A DNA stretch of 64,000 nucleotides from Macrostomum hystrix (Eukaryota; Platyhelminthes; Macrostomidae). Positions within the stretch are counted from its first letter, which is position 1, and each line of letters begins with the position of its first letter. Both the position numbers and the translations under genes were made by a program. The DNA is taken from NCBI GenBank assembly GCA_950097015.1, contig CATNEN010000007.1, positions 1,240,001 through 1,304,000 on the forward strand. Reading direction: 5' to 3'. Shown in pieces: positions 45,932-58,829 of the stretch. A model generated the notes under the pieces. That model made no database searches. It was not told the origin of the DNA and worked only from the letters and a program-made list of their open reading frames with translations.

Positions 45932-47918
45932 ATGGACGTCGAGCTCATGGAGCAGCTGAGTATGCTGAGCAAACGGGCCTCCGATAGCAGCATCATTTCT
46001 ATAGACACCAGTCCAACTCGCACCAGCTGCCAGCCCGAGGTGGATTCAAAGGAAACATGCATTTGCACTTATAATGCGAGCACTTGTAGGTAGCAGGGAT
46101 ACGCCCATGATTGTGTCTGTGGCATCTGAATTACTAGTTACTAGACATGCTGAAGTTTGCCGGAAAATCCACTTTGGGTTAAGAAGAGAAAATGTGCACG
46201 CGCCATCTTAAACTATTACAGAGTGCTCAACTTGCGCCTGCCAGTCTCTTTATTCTGTCACTTTTTTAATTCTTCTCTCCTTCCGATTCTAATCAATAAA
46301 CTAGAGACTTAAGAAGGCCGGCCACGACTTAGCTAAGAAAATGGCGAAGCGGCAACAGGATGGCAAATTTAGAGACATTGGCTGTGGCCACAAGGCAGCG
46401 GACCAATGGAAAGAGTGGTCCAGTGCTTCAACTTCAAGCCACCCCTGCCTGCTATTTCTCTTACCCCGATGAAGCATAAAGCAGATCCCGGCCAGAGCCA
46501 TTTGCAGCTTTGCTCTCACCAGCAGAGAAAACAATCACTCCAAGGTGAAGACGTCAATCAACATGAACGCAACAAGCTTTGCAAACGACACGGTGGATCG
46601 CATTTCGTCGCTGTCGCCAGAGGAGAGGGAGGCGCTGCAGACAGCTGCCAGGCTGCTGGTATTCGCCTATCGGTACATCTTCACATGGCTGGTGCCTTTC
46701 CAGTACCTGGCTGGCTGCACGGGCACCCTGCTGTGCATAGTAGTGCTGGTGAGGCGGCACAGCACCCAGAAAGAGATTCGGTCCTGGTTCATAGCGTTAA
46801 GCGTCATGGACATCTATGTGATGACAATCGGCCTGCCGATAATGTACGCCAACATACTGCAAATGCTGGCGGCGCTAGATGACACCAGCAACCTGGAGCC
46901 GGGCAACAGTACGCACAGGCAGAAAGCCTCCAGGCAATACGATCCGCGCACCTGGAGCAAGTTGAACTGCTACGGCATCTCAATACTGCAAAGCTACGGT
47001 CTTCTGGGCTCTAGCTGGGTGCAGGTCGGCATCTCGCTGCTGCGCTGCATCTCCACCGTGGTGCCGCTGAGCTCACGCAGTCGAATTAACGCCAGCAACT
47101 CGCGCAAGACGCTGTTCGCTACGCTGCTGGTCACACTGGCCGTGTCAATCATCATCGTCATGACTACTGTGGACTATAGCCCGAAGAACAGCCAGTGGAC
47201 GTGCGGCCAGAACAGAGAGTCGCCGAACCTGTTCTACAGCATCTTTGTTCTGCGAGTGTTCCTACCGGCCGTCTGCCTGATAGTCAGCACCTCCGTCATA
47301 CTCTACAGCCTGCAGAAATTCAAGCGCGCCTTTCACTCCGAGGCCAGACGCCGCACACTGCAGCAGCGCCGCATCTCTCTAATACTGATCGGCATGAATA
47401 TCAGCTTCCTGCTGTTCGCTCTGCCCTACGAGATTCACCTTATCTATGGCTTCATCATGCGCGAATATCTCAGCAGCAAGAATCTGGTAGCCAGAAGCAT
47501 TGAAAAGATTGTGCAGAAGGTGTTCGCCATCCTCATGTACACGAACAACGCTACTAATTGGATTTTCTATTTTGTACTGGGCAAACGATTCCGCCAGGAG
47601 ATGCGCTACCGCCTGACCTGCACGAGGACTCGGGTGAGCAAGACGGTGCACTATCGCTTCCGCCTGGGACCCAGAGCCGCAGCTGAGCAGACACCCGGAG
47701 ATGATCTGGACAAGCGTCTGCAGGCCGGCGAGAATCACTGCCAGAACAATCGCTGCCGACTGCCCTCTGGCAATCATCAGGCGCCCAACGATGCGCTGGA
47801 GTTGCAGCCGCTGCAGGACAGCCCGATCGGGGAGACCCGGAAGGCACACAGCTACGACATGGCCAGGTGCCACGCCAACCATCGCGTGTGCCACTTCAAC
47901 TTTAAAACGTCCGTTTGA
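45932..47918 (+). CDS. Rhodopsin-type (peptide receptor-like) GPCR
   Basis: The main exon encodes 451 aa from ATG 46563, with seven helices at about residues 40-63, 75-98, 143-163, 183-203, 225-250, 272-294 and 317-341. It has N-glycosylation sites (NATS, NDTV) before TM1 and a Cys pair for the TM3-ECL2 disulfide (LNCYG at about 136, WTCGQ at about 214). A basic third loop and a long polar tail follow. The layout resembles invertebrate FMRFamide/neuropeptide receptors; the ligand is unknown. The TM3 DRY motif reads LRC, and TM7 NPxxY reads NWIFY. The frame stays open upstream to an acceptor (tttgctctcaccag, exon from 46523). It joins in phase 2 to a 52-codon ATG exon at 45932-46089 (MDVELMEQL...) with a moderate donor (gtagca), giving 517 aa. 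That first exon is an inference. Confidence 0.88.
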
Positions 47919-48419
47919 TTGGAACTGAGCACGGATGCTCATTTGTAACCATGACTAATCTATGAACAGCCGCGTGATGTTGTCTTTGTCTTTAGCTAGC
48001 TAGCATTCCCTATTTTAACAGACTCAAATTATCCGTCGTCTGTGTGACGCACTGCACTCCATGCTAACTGAAGCCCGGCGCACAACTGTACAGGAACTTT
48101 CAGACAAATTTCATTGTCGCTAAATGTTTTCTTTTGTTTAAAATGATACTGAGCGTAGATTCTACCGTGCAAACGGAATTTTCTATTGTGAAAACAGTTA
48201 TATAGAGCGTTGCGAAACCCTACTGAATTCTATAAATAGCAAAGAATGCTTACAGACAAATTGATTGATTTTCAATTTCAATCGAGCATAGCAGAAACTA
48301 TAATATATATATCGAAAACTGTAAACTATTCTGCTGCATAACGTATGACCCATTAAGCAGAAAGACTCCAGGAAAAATGAATCAATAAACATGCAGATAA
48401 AATATAGAAAATCACCTTT

Positions 48420-48592
48420 GTATGTAAGTTATGTACAGCTATTCAGTCCGATGATGAAACTATGCAATGAGAAAATCTTGTTTAAGGATACCAATTATCA
48501 CCCATGGGTTCAGATTCGAACTCACGACCTCTCGGTCAAAAGGCCGAAGCTCTAACCAGTGGGCGAGGAGCTGCCTACGAGCTCAAAAAAGA
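48420..48592 (-). repeat. tRNA-derived SINE (family A), diverged copy
   Basis: Read on the minus strand it has an A-box-like actggttagagc, an anticodon-like cggccttttgaccg and a B-box gtgagttcgaatctg. A remnant of the family central domain follows (ccttaaacaagattttctc, attgcatag). Confidence 0.7.
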
Positions 48593-51226
48593 GCTTGATT
48601 ATGAATGCGAATCTTCAACCAAGCAAGCTCACATCAAAATAAACTAATCATTGAGGGACAGCAATAGGTGGACACCAGGCTGTTAGGCTAACACTATTTT
48701 AATTTTCCATTCTTAATTAGATCGTGCTGCTCAGATTCTGAGCAGGTAGTGCAGCTTGGCCCGACGATAATCTTTTCTCTCCAGCAGCGAATAAGCAGGT
48801 AACAGGAGCCCCCTCCTCACCTTATCTAAAGGAGCCAGCTTAGCAAGCCCTAAGGCTTAGGGGTGAGGGCCTCCAGCCTGCTGATATGCTCTTGGTGCAA
48901 GCTCTTCCAGCCGGGCCAGAGTCAATAAGATAAAAATAACGCGGTGTGCGCAGTGGCTAAGCAGGGGAATCGCATTAAAACATGGCCAGGCAGAAATAAG
49001 TGTGCATGCTAAATTATGTGAGGAGAGCACACGGCCTGTAGAACGAAGGGAATAATCCTAGCTGTAAGTTCACTGCCACAGCAATCCGTTCTTATGAAGA
49101 TCGACTTCTGTCATATTAAACTCGGGTCAGAGATTCACTGAGTACCAGAAAATGAAAAAAATGCTATACATCTAATGCAATCCAATGTTCAGTACAAAGG
49201 TTTTCTGGCTCAAAATGATGCTGATTATTAACGACTTGCAAGTCACTAACAAGTGAAAATTACTAATACGTGCAAGATGGAAAATAAAGTATTATAAAAC
49301 AAAAAATACTCTTCAGTTGCTACTTTTTAGTAGTAAGCGAATGAAAGCTTCTTTTAAACACACTTTAGATCAGCAAAGTAGAATTTCTGTGCCACAAAAT
49401 AATACAGTATTAGCAAAAATGTTAAAGTGCTGCAGCAACTACTTTATCAGTACTCAAATAAATCTTACTGGCTTAGTTAGAAAAATAATAGAATATAGAA
49501 ATAATTTCTCATGTTATCAAAACAACTCCTCAGTCATAGCAATCATAAACTTTTTGTTGTTTACTGATAAAAATAGTATTTAAGAGTGAAATAAACAATT
49601 AAATACTGTTTTTACTATTAAATTACATTGTGATATTTAGTATTTACTAGCCAAGTATGTTAGCACATAGGTATTTGCTTAGGCAAAAAGGGGGTGTTTA
49701 CTTTTGTAATTTATTTCATTAAAGAAAATTTTATTTAGAAAAAAGAAAGGATAAATGCCTAGACACTTCTGATATTTCCTTTATATTGCAAGCTATATAA
49801 CAAATCATTCAAGTACTTAGTATTCTAAGTGCTGCATTGGTGATGCATTAACTTTTTTCTACACAATATTTAGATACAAATGTTGTAGAAATTGGAAATA
49901 AGTAACCCAGATTTATTTAAATATTATTTAAATTTGAACAGTATGAAATGTTTATACTTCAAGTGTTCATACTCATAGTTGCAATTTTCAACTATTAATT
50001 GAACTAGTAAGTAATTATTACTAAGTAAATATGTTTTGAGGGTTTAAAAAATATATATATTAGGACTAGGTGTTAATATTACTTGACTGAATAAATATAA
50101 ACTAATTAAACATTTATTAGCACATGATAAGCACATGTTAACTCTCCAGAATACTACTTCAGAATTTCTAAATGTACGAAGAATGTTAAATTTACCAAAT
50201 AACCAAAACTGCAATATTAAAAAGAGCAATAACTTAAAAAGTGGACATGCTCCTGGTTTATTGGGAAAATGTTTCGAAATAGCTAAATTCAAATTTCATT
50301 ATGTATTTCGAAATATTTGTCATTGGCATATTTCGAAGTTTTATAAAAAAAACAAATATTTTAATTAAAAATATTTGTGAAGATGATAAAAATATGTAAG
50401 CAGGACAAAAAATGAAAACTTTGTGTTCCGTTTAGCTATGTTAGGTTCGAGTTGGTTCTTCATATCAAAGGATATGATAAATGAGTCGCAACAATGCTTT
50501 ACACAACACGTTAGCATAATAAAGTTGAATTAGCACAATTGAACTTTATTGAAAAGACAATCTATCGAACTTTTCTTTCTTACAAAAACTAAATTCAAAA
50601 AGGTTTTTTTTATTTTTTCGTCTACAGAAAAATACTTGAGGTAGTTATATATTATCACACAACATTAGGTTAAAATAAAAAATTACTAGACAGTATAAGT
50701 ATTTATTTTAAATATTAAAATATTTATTTTACATTTGTTGAACCCCTTGCTTGCAGATTGGTTTGTATTATATAAATCTAATCTAAGAAACTTCCACATT
50801 TCTTCTTTGAAAGTGCGCACGGTTTAAGGACATTGTTGCATTTGCCTCCTTAATATTTTTATTAATGAAGAATATTATTAATTACTATGACAGATTCATT
50901 CTTGCATAGAATGTAGGACATTTTAATAACAGGTAAGTTTAAGGCAACTAACATTCAGTTTAACATGTGGTATGCCCCACACTTCTTATGGTAAATCCAG
51001 AATATTATGCAGATTTCATGTCTTTTGAATTTTTGCCAATGGATTTGTTGTCCAATGGTCTTAAATGAAGGCAAAGACATGCAGGAACATTTTCACAAAG
51101 TTTAAAGCACAATGAATGAATTGCTTCTTATAAATCTCTTTTTGCAATACAAATATCAACTAAAAGTTTCCCTGGGCAAATGCAACTTTCCCTAGGCTAA
51201 CATTGCCTCAGCCCAGGGAAGGTTCC

Positions 51227-51674
51227 AGGTCATTTCAGTGACAAGACATTTTGGTGACAGTCATTTTGGTGACAGAATTGGTCAGTTTGGTGACAACTAT
51301 TTTTGCACCTAAATATGCTAAGAAAATAGCCTTCCATGATCCAGTAGCTGCTTAAAGCCTGCCAATCCTCGCCTTGTCAATCCAAAACTTGAAAAGTGAT
51401 TATTATACACATTTAATAAGGAACGAATAACTATTGAAACTATTGACTACTCATTAAATAATTTAATAATTTAACTCATTTAAAGTAAAACCCAGACTTA
51501 ATCAGAGTGATGCAGCTTCTGATTAATACTTATAGCATTATTTAATTAATACTTTATATGTGTGCATAGTTAAAATGGAAGCCAGTTTTTTAGCATATTT
51601 AGGTACAAAAATAGTTGTCACCAATCTGACCAATTGTGTCACTGAAATGACTTGAGTTGTCACCAAAATGACCT
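51227..51674. mobile_element. MITE-like foldback element with long inverted ends
   Basis: The ends 51227-51319 and 51593-51674 are inverted copies of each other: aggtcattt...ttggtgac at the outside, attggtcag, then ggtgacaactatttttg, cctaaatatgct at the inside. About 270 bp lies between them and contains no coding sequence. The motif ttttggtgac or a close variant repeats several times within each arm. I could not confirm a target-site duplication. It is probably a non-autonomous DNA transposon. Confidence 0.7.
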
Positions 51675-53835
51675 GCGACCATGCATATCAGTGACAGCAG
51701 AGAAGATACTGTATGATATAAGTGTTCTTACAAACTAAAATAACAAACTAAATGGCTATCCTAAAGTCACAATACCATTGGAAAATAGCTGAGCATTTCC
51801 TTATATTTGTGAATTCTTGTTATATTTGTGAGTTCTATATTGTGCCAATATAGAACTTAGCCCATGTGCCACTTTTTTCACCAATGCTAAAACTGATATT
51901 AGCGTTCTCTTTTGACTATTGATTTTTAGAATAGTCCTACCTTATTTCATTAATTACCAAAATAATAGTAGAGTTTGACTTGCTGTTTCTGAATTAGTTG
52001 GTGTCAGCCTAGGGAAACTGTGGCATCAATTCAAGGAAGTGCTATCAAATAGACAATATTTTTATGGAGAAAAGAAGGCAAAGGACTAATTAAAGTCACT
52101 TAACAAAGTAAAACAAAGATTATTTACTTGTTTTTAAACCATTAGAAAGTTGTTGCTGAGCTAGCAAATTAAAGGAAAAAATTATAACAAAAAATAACAT
52201 TTTATGATGTTTTCAAACTTCCATGCCAAAAGAAAATTTGCAAACCTATTGTCATCATACTTCCTTGACATTACATAGGCATTACAAAACATGTTTATTT
52301 ATATCAAAATATCATTTCTATGGTATTAGGTTAATTGTTTCTGAAAAAATTGAAAAGACTAAGAAACTCAGCATGTAGTCAATTTTGGATTCACCCAAAT
52401 ACTACTTAGGCTGACATACTACTAACTACTAATTATCACTATATAATTTTACTAAATAAAAGGAAATACCTCTAATCAGATTTTAGCTACTTGATACTGG
52501 ATACTTGAAATTGAAAAATGTTCCTAGTAACATATTTTTGCTACCCGCATAGCCCTACTATGGATACTGGGAAAAGTCACCATTGTACTAGCTAACACAA
52601 ATCATAATTAAAAGTTATTCTTGTGTTCTGTACACTAAGAAATTGTGTTTGCTAGAAATAATTTAAAATTATTTACCTAATTAGCTGTATAAAAGTATAG
52701 TTAAAATGTGTTCTGAATATTTTTAACTAGCTATCTGTTTAAGACAATTTTTAGTCAAGCTAGCTTTGTTTTACTTATTATTGAACTATGCAGAACTAGG
52801 CAGCCCTATTGCATAAATTATCAAAATCTACCAGATATTTTATATTAGTCATTTAATAGTTTTATCTATAGATTATACTATTAAAGAATTGGTTTATCAA
52901 CTGTAGCATGTTAATGTAAAAATAATTTTCAAAACAAGAGTTTGATTATTTTGCTTGATAGTCTGGCAGAGTCTTTATTATTGCTATTTATGTTATACTT
53001 TTTAGCAAAATTATATTTATAATCATACATGCGCAACACCTGGCCAGGTGAAATGAGGGCCAAGCAAGGTAACTTGCAAAAACCAATCGACTAAGTGCAA
53101 AAAATCAAAGGGGGGACCAAGGGACAAAAAAGGAAGGCGTGAAGAAAAGGAAAAAGGGGAGAGAAAAAGAGAGCAAATCAGAGCAAACTAAGTCGTAAAT
53201 AGAGCAAAAACTAAGTCGCACGGCTGGCTAAGATTTGGGAGGTTGCGCATGTATGTGAATAATAGTGTCAGCAATAAAAATTTATATTATCACTAATTCA
53301 GCAATGCCATGTGAGCAAAACTTGTCAACTAGTATAGATACCAAGTTTAACAAGCATGATAAGGATATAGCTTGCTATGAACATCTTGTTGGTATACAAA
53401 TTGCCTAAGTAAATTTGAATTTACATAAGAACCTACAAGACTTGTGTGGCAAGGTTGAGGTAGAAACTAGCAATTGTATATAGCAGAGCATGTTATATTT
53501 TACAATTTTCTTTATTTTTACCTAATATTTACTCTGTGAGACTAATTTTATTATTCCCATAATATTCAAAATTTTAGATATTCAAATCCTCAAAGTGACA
53601 GCAGCACATATCGACAACTGAAACTGTCTGCAAGCTCATCTTAGATCTTGTCTGGCTCAAATTTTGTATAGAACCAGAGTTCTTTATCCTATAGCAAATT
53701 AATATTTATTTGTTTTTATATCCTAGTTCGAATCGTTGTCCAAAAGGTTTTCTTGTTTTATTTCAATAAATAATTAGCTAAGACAGCAGCAGTGAGAAAA
53801 CAGACAAGTTGAATTGCTTTGAGTACGAGCGTGAC

Positions 53836-56800
53836 ATGCCAACTGGCCAGAGCATGCAGCAGCAGCAACAGCGCAGCAGCCGCGGCGGCAGCGGTGGATT
53901 CTCTCGCAGTCGCCAATCTGGACAATCAAATCCCAGGTGAGGATTGTGGGAAATGTAGATTGTAGAAGTAAGTCAGTTAAATCATTATCGAATAAAATAT
54001 ACCGGGCTCGCTATAACACTTTCAGCCGATCGAACAGCTACAACAAGAGCCACCAGACATCCTACAGTCGCGGTGGCGGAAATGTTGTTCACGGTGGTTC
54101 ACCGGCCTTCAACCAGGTGCGATTTAATTGTTTCCAGAGTTGATGCGCCCTCATTCTACTTCCTTCTTAGAATTTACAGTTTCTTATTCCAATAGTTTAT
54201 GTGGCATTCACACTTTTTGTCATTCCGCATGCGATGCCAATTCTCATTCTGTAATCCTTACACACCTTTCAGAGTTCTTCGGTTGTGACTGGAAGCACAG
54301 CTCCAGCTCACGCTCAGTTGGATATTCAGGGCATCATGACCTAATCCGTCATTCATTCACGTTGCTACGCGCTACCTGATTGGCCAGCCGATGCAGCTAG
54401 AAATGATTGACGGACAGCAGCCGCCAACGCTTGAGGGCGTCCTACGCACCATTGTATCGCCGGATACTTTAAGAATCTATCAGCCAGACAAGTCCGACCT
54501 GTCGATTCGGTTGACCGAAGTCAAAGAATTCACAGTGTCTGATGTAGATTGCAATGAAGTGCTACGCACTGTTACTGTGAATAATCATCAGCAACAGCAG
54601 CGCGCCAGCCCAGCCCCGCCCAGCTCTGCTGATGTGGCATCATCGAAGACAGCCGTTGAAGGCTTCGTCACCGACGAGGGCATTGCCACGAAGAAGCAGG
54701 TCGTGCTGCAGCGGCATCGTCCGGCTCTATCGTCGCAGACTTCAACAGCGTCAGCCGGAGGTGGAGCCACTTCAACTAGCAGCTCGTCGCCTGCGCCCAG
54801 AGCTGCTGCTGCTGACAGTGCCGGCGGTCAGGGTGGCGGCGGTGGAGATCTGCAGGTGAGCGTGGCATTATAACAACTTAAACTACTTAAAAGCACTAAA
54901 AGCAGAAATATATGCTTAAAGAAATTTAGAGTAAAAGTTACATTTTTGTTTGAATTTTTGCGTTTAACGCGGATATGATCTCTGAAACGCTACCTGGCAT
55001 TGTGTAACGTCTAACATAAGAAAATTGTTTTTGGTGTTTGGGTGTAACTAGTGAAAAAGTATGCTAGATACGGCTTATTGGTTTATCAATTAAGCATAAA
55101 GGCTCTGTATATCAGAGCGAGAGTAAGTCAGAGTATCTGACTTATCGGAGTAGGACAACTCTCTGTATATCATTTTACTAGCTGTTTTACAGCGTCAGTT
55201 TACTACAAGCCCTGATTAGTCTAATTGTGCCACTAAACCGAACCGAAATCACTCAGATGTTTGAATTCGACGAGAAGCCAATCGATGAGAGACTGTCGAG
55301 CCTGGACTCCTCGAACTTCAAGGCGGCCAAGAGTGGCGGGCCCTTTTTCGATCCGAATGAGATGTTCAAATTCAACGAGAAACTGATGGGGCCGTCCAGC
55401 TTCCGCGATCACCTACCGGAGTACACAACACCCTTAGTGCGCACCAATGATCCGAATTGGCAGCGGCGCGAGGAGCGTGCAGCCCAACTGGCTCGCGAAA
55501 TTGAAAGCAATCGCGACTATCACGACAATATTTGTCGCGAGAGCCGCGACGATATGGACGAGGAGATGCGCTACTCGGCTGTGCACCGACCTGGACAGCC
55601 AGAACCTGCATCTGCTGCTAGGATAGTCAAGCCTAAGCTAGACACCCCGCCGCCTGCTAGAACACCGCCAATTCAGCAGCAGCAGCAACCGACGGAAGCT
55701 GGTTCCGCAGCTGCCCCATCTTCAGCAGCGACATCGTCGTTTTCGTCAGCTGGGCAGCAGCAGCAGCCGCGCGAACTGACCAAATACTGTCCGCCAAATC
55801 GCAGGCCGCCGCAGCCTTCACAACAATCGCAGCCGCCACCGCCGCAGATGGCAGCGCTGCCACCGCAGCCAACTCTAGCCGCAATGCCGCCCAACATGAT
55901 GCAGCAGCCGCCTCCACCTCAGCACGCTCTGCTACATCATCCTCCACCGCCAATGCCTGGTGGAATGGTGCCGATGGCCATGCCGCAGCCTGTGGCTGGT
56001 AACGGTTCAGGCCGGGTTGGCGGGGTTGAGCCTCTAATGCAGCAGCAGGTGACACCGCCTCCTGCTATGCTGGCAAAACAGCAGTTGCAGCAGCAGCAGC
56101 AACAGAGGCCTGTGGCTGGCGGTGCGCGCACGCCATCACGCCAGTTGAGCCAACAGTCGCCTGAGCCGCCCCAGCAAATGCAGCAACAGGCGCCTCCAAC
56201 CGCCCCACCTGCTACTTCCGTCACGTCCGAGTCCTCGGCACCGACAAGCTCAGCTTCAACATCGTCAAGCTCAAATAAGCAGGGTTTGAATGTGTTCGCT
56301 CAAGAGTTCGTTCCCACAGTCACCGCTCCGGCAGCTGCTCCGCCACCGCCGCCGCCCCAGCAGCCTCCGCCTCCGCCCCCGCCGCAGCCGCAGCAGCCTC
56401 CGCAGGCGCCTCAGCTGGCGATGAATCTAACACAGTTGCCGACTCATTCAGCTTCTCAGGCGCCGGCAGCTTCTGCCAGTATGCAGCCGGCCTACTACAC
56501 ACAAATGCCGACAGCGCCGGTCAGCATCTACAGCTTCGCTCGGCCAATGTCTCAGCCGACGGTCACCGCGGCGGCGCCGCACCAGTTCGTGTCCATGCAG
56601 CAGCCCTACCCGACCCAGCCAGGCTACATGCAGCATGCCCAGATCCCCATCATGAATCCCTACGGCTCCTACCCGCATCAGGCTGTGCCCTCGACCATGC
56701 AGCCGCAGCATCAGCATCAGCACTCGCAGCCGCAGCAACAGCAGCAGCAGCAGCAGGCTGGTCAGAAACCTGGTCAGACTGGACCATCGCAGTACGGCCA

Positions 56801-57329
56801 GCAGCAGCCTGGCGGCCCAGCCGGCAACGGCGCTGGCTCCCAGCAGCATCAGCAGGCTGCCGCCAACGCAGCCGCTGCCGCAGCCGCTGCTAATCCCGCC
56901 CAGGCACGCATGCTGCCTAACGGTGCTGGCCAGATTCTGTTCCATCCCTATCCTCACTACATGCTGCCTCAGGCGCCACCGCAGCAGCCTCAGCCGCCGC
57001 AGCAGCAGCAGCCGCATTCCCAGCAGCAGCAGCAGCAGGCACAGCAGCAGCATTTGCAGCAGCGCTCCTCCCAGCAGCAGCAGCAGCCGCAGCAAATGCA
57101 CCAAGCGGCTGCGGCGGCAGTTGCCGCTCCGATCATGCCCATGCAGCAGTACCAATTGTATCCTCATCAGCTGCAGTACATTGGTCACTACCCGATGGCC
57201 GGCCCGCAGCCCATACCGTTGACGCCTTACCAGGCTATGGCGCCAGCAGCTCCGGCAGGTCCAGCGCCGGCTTATTCAATCTACCAGCAGCCTCCGCACG
57301 GCTTCTATTCTCAGCCGGCGCCCAACTGA
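53836..57329 (+). CDS. ATXN2: Ataxin-2 (Lsm, LsmAD, PAM2), four coding exons with one frameshift
   Basis: Exons are 53836-53936 (MPTGQSMQQQQQRSSRG...), 54026-54116, 54273-54855 and 55257-57329. Sites are GT-AG, and phases agree except for one extra base in exon 3. The Lsm domain (PNPSFIHVATRYLIGQ, TLEGVLRTIVSPD, IRLTEVKEFTV) is followed, in exon 4, by the LsmAD signature (EMFKFNEK, EYTTPL, RREERAAQLAREIES, YSAVHR). A PAM2 motif for the poly(A)-binding-protein MLLE domain follows (LNVFAQEFVP, coded at 56286-56315). The rest is Gln/Pro-rich low complexity with many CAG runs. Family members are cytoplasmic RNA-binding regulators of translation and stress granules. The frame entering exon 3 (SSSVVTGSTAPAHAQLDIQG) stops at TAA 54342. 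The Lsm frame has TGA at 54337, so a 1-nt indel, or restart at ATG 54391, is needed. Length is about 949 aa if corrected. Confidence 0.92.
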
Positions 57330-58147
57330 GCAGCGAACTCTTGCGCGCATCCAAATGGCCGAGCTTACAGTGAGAGAGTGACTTTAAATAGATTAATCCC
57401 ATAGAAACAGCAATCTAAATATTCTGCAGCTCGGCCAGTTATTGTCTGTTTTTTTGTAGCAGAATTCAACTAAAATAATATTGTTAATGCTTAAACTTAT
57501 TTCTACTTAAGAGATTCCCAAAAAAGTCCTTAGGGTCTGCGCGCCACGTGATACCACTAATTACCTGATTTATCACCACCAATCTGTTAAGCTATGAACA
57601 AAATCAATCGCTGGTTGTTTCGTTCTACTTGTATTTGTTTAGAATAGCAGGCAAGCAAATAGGGTGCCTCAGTTGTTGAAGCGTCTAATAGACGTGTGCG
57701 TGTTTTTCTTCTGTTTCCCCTCGGCCAATGACTTGGAAATTAAATCGTTTTCTTAAATAAGCAACGTACTCATCTGTTATACAAAATTATATGTTCAACC
57801 GACCCCTTGCTCTCTGACAGTTATCTAAAAGTCAGAAGTCCACGCTTTTGTCGCTATAATAGCAGCATTCATAGCTAGGTCAAGTAGTCAGTATAGATCC
57901 CCACTTTCTAGCAATGCCTACTTTAATGATGACTTCTTCTTTAAATTTTAGTTTCATTCTTTTCTCAATTGTTTTTGTCAGCTTTTTCTCTTGCTAAAAG
58001 TGAATGTGTTGTCTAAAAGCCGGGAAGAGTGAGGCAAAGAATGTCTTTGTTAATTCTATATTATTGTTGCATACTCTAGTTACCGATCATAAAGAACAAT
58101 TTCTCAGCAATCTAGCTGATGCACGGCTAGGCTGTAGACCAAACCAA
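57330..58147 (+). other. Probable ataxin-2 3' UTR
   Basis: Non-coding, moderately AT-rich sequence directly downstream of the ataxin-2 stop codon. No exon or repeat is seen before the next array. Confidence 0.45.
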
Positions 58148-58822
58148 TCCCAGATACTCAAATTCCCAGGTGTCACCCAGCCGATCCCAGATACTCAAAT
58201 TCCCGGGTGTCACCCAGCCAATCCCAGATACTCAAATTCCCGGGTGTCACCCAGCCGATCCCAGATACTCAAATTCCCGGGTGTCACCCAGCCAATCCCA
58301 GATACTCAAATTCCCAGGTGTCACCCAGCCGATCCCAGATACTCAAATTCCCAGGTGTCACCCAGCCAATCCCAGATACTCAAATTCCCAGGTGTCACCC
58401 AGCCAATCCCAGATACTCAAATTCCCAGGTGTCACCCAGCCGATCCCAGATACTCAAATTCCCAGGTGTCACCCAGCCAATCCCAGATACTCAAATTCCC
58501 AGGTTTCACCCAGCCGATCCCAGATACTCAAATTCCCAGGTGTCACCCAGCCGATCCCAGATACTCAAATTCCCAGGTGTCACCCAGCCAATCCCAGATA
58601 CTCAAATTCCCAGGTGTCACCCAGCCAATCCCAGATACTCAAATTCCCAGGTGTCACCCAGCCAATCCCAGATACTCAAATTCCCAGGTATCACCCAGCC
58701 GATCCCAGATACTCAAATTCCCAGGTATCACCCAGCCGATCCCAGATACTCAAATTCCCAGGTTTCACCCAGCCGATCCCAGATACTCAAATTCCCAGGT
58801 GTCACCCAGCCGATCCCAGATC
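58148..58822. repeat. 37-bp minisatellite downstream of ataxin-2
   Basis: About 18 units of 37 bp with core cagatactcaaattcccagg and tgtcacccagccaatcc. Alternating ccgatcc/ccaatcc and gggtg/aggtg variants are present. It is open in all plus-strand frames because 37 is not a multiple of three and the unit lacks stops. It is not a gene. Confidence 0.97.
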
Positions 58823-58829
58823 CAGGGAC

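Larger units (their letters stand above)
47919..53835. other. 6-kb AT-rich gene-poor region
   Basis: No convincing exon on either strand. It contains one SINE (48420-48592) and one MITE-like foldback element (51227-51674), annotated separately. The rest is AT-rich unique sequence. The last few hundred bases, including purine-rich 53090-53230, may hold ataxin-2 promoter or 5' UTR. Confidence 0.5.

Noticed and set aside
49317-50368. Small AT-rich open frames in the gene-poor region
   Set aside because: Composition equals the surrounding intergenic DNA, with no homology or splice context.
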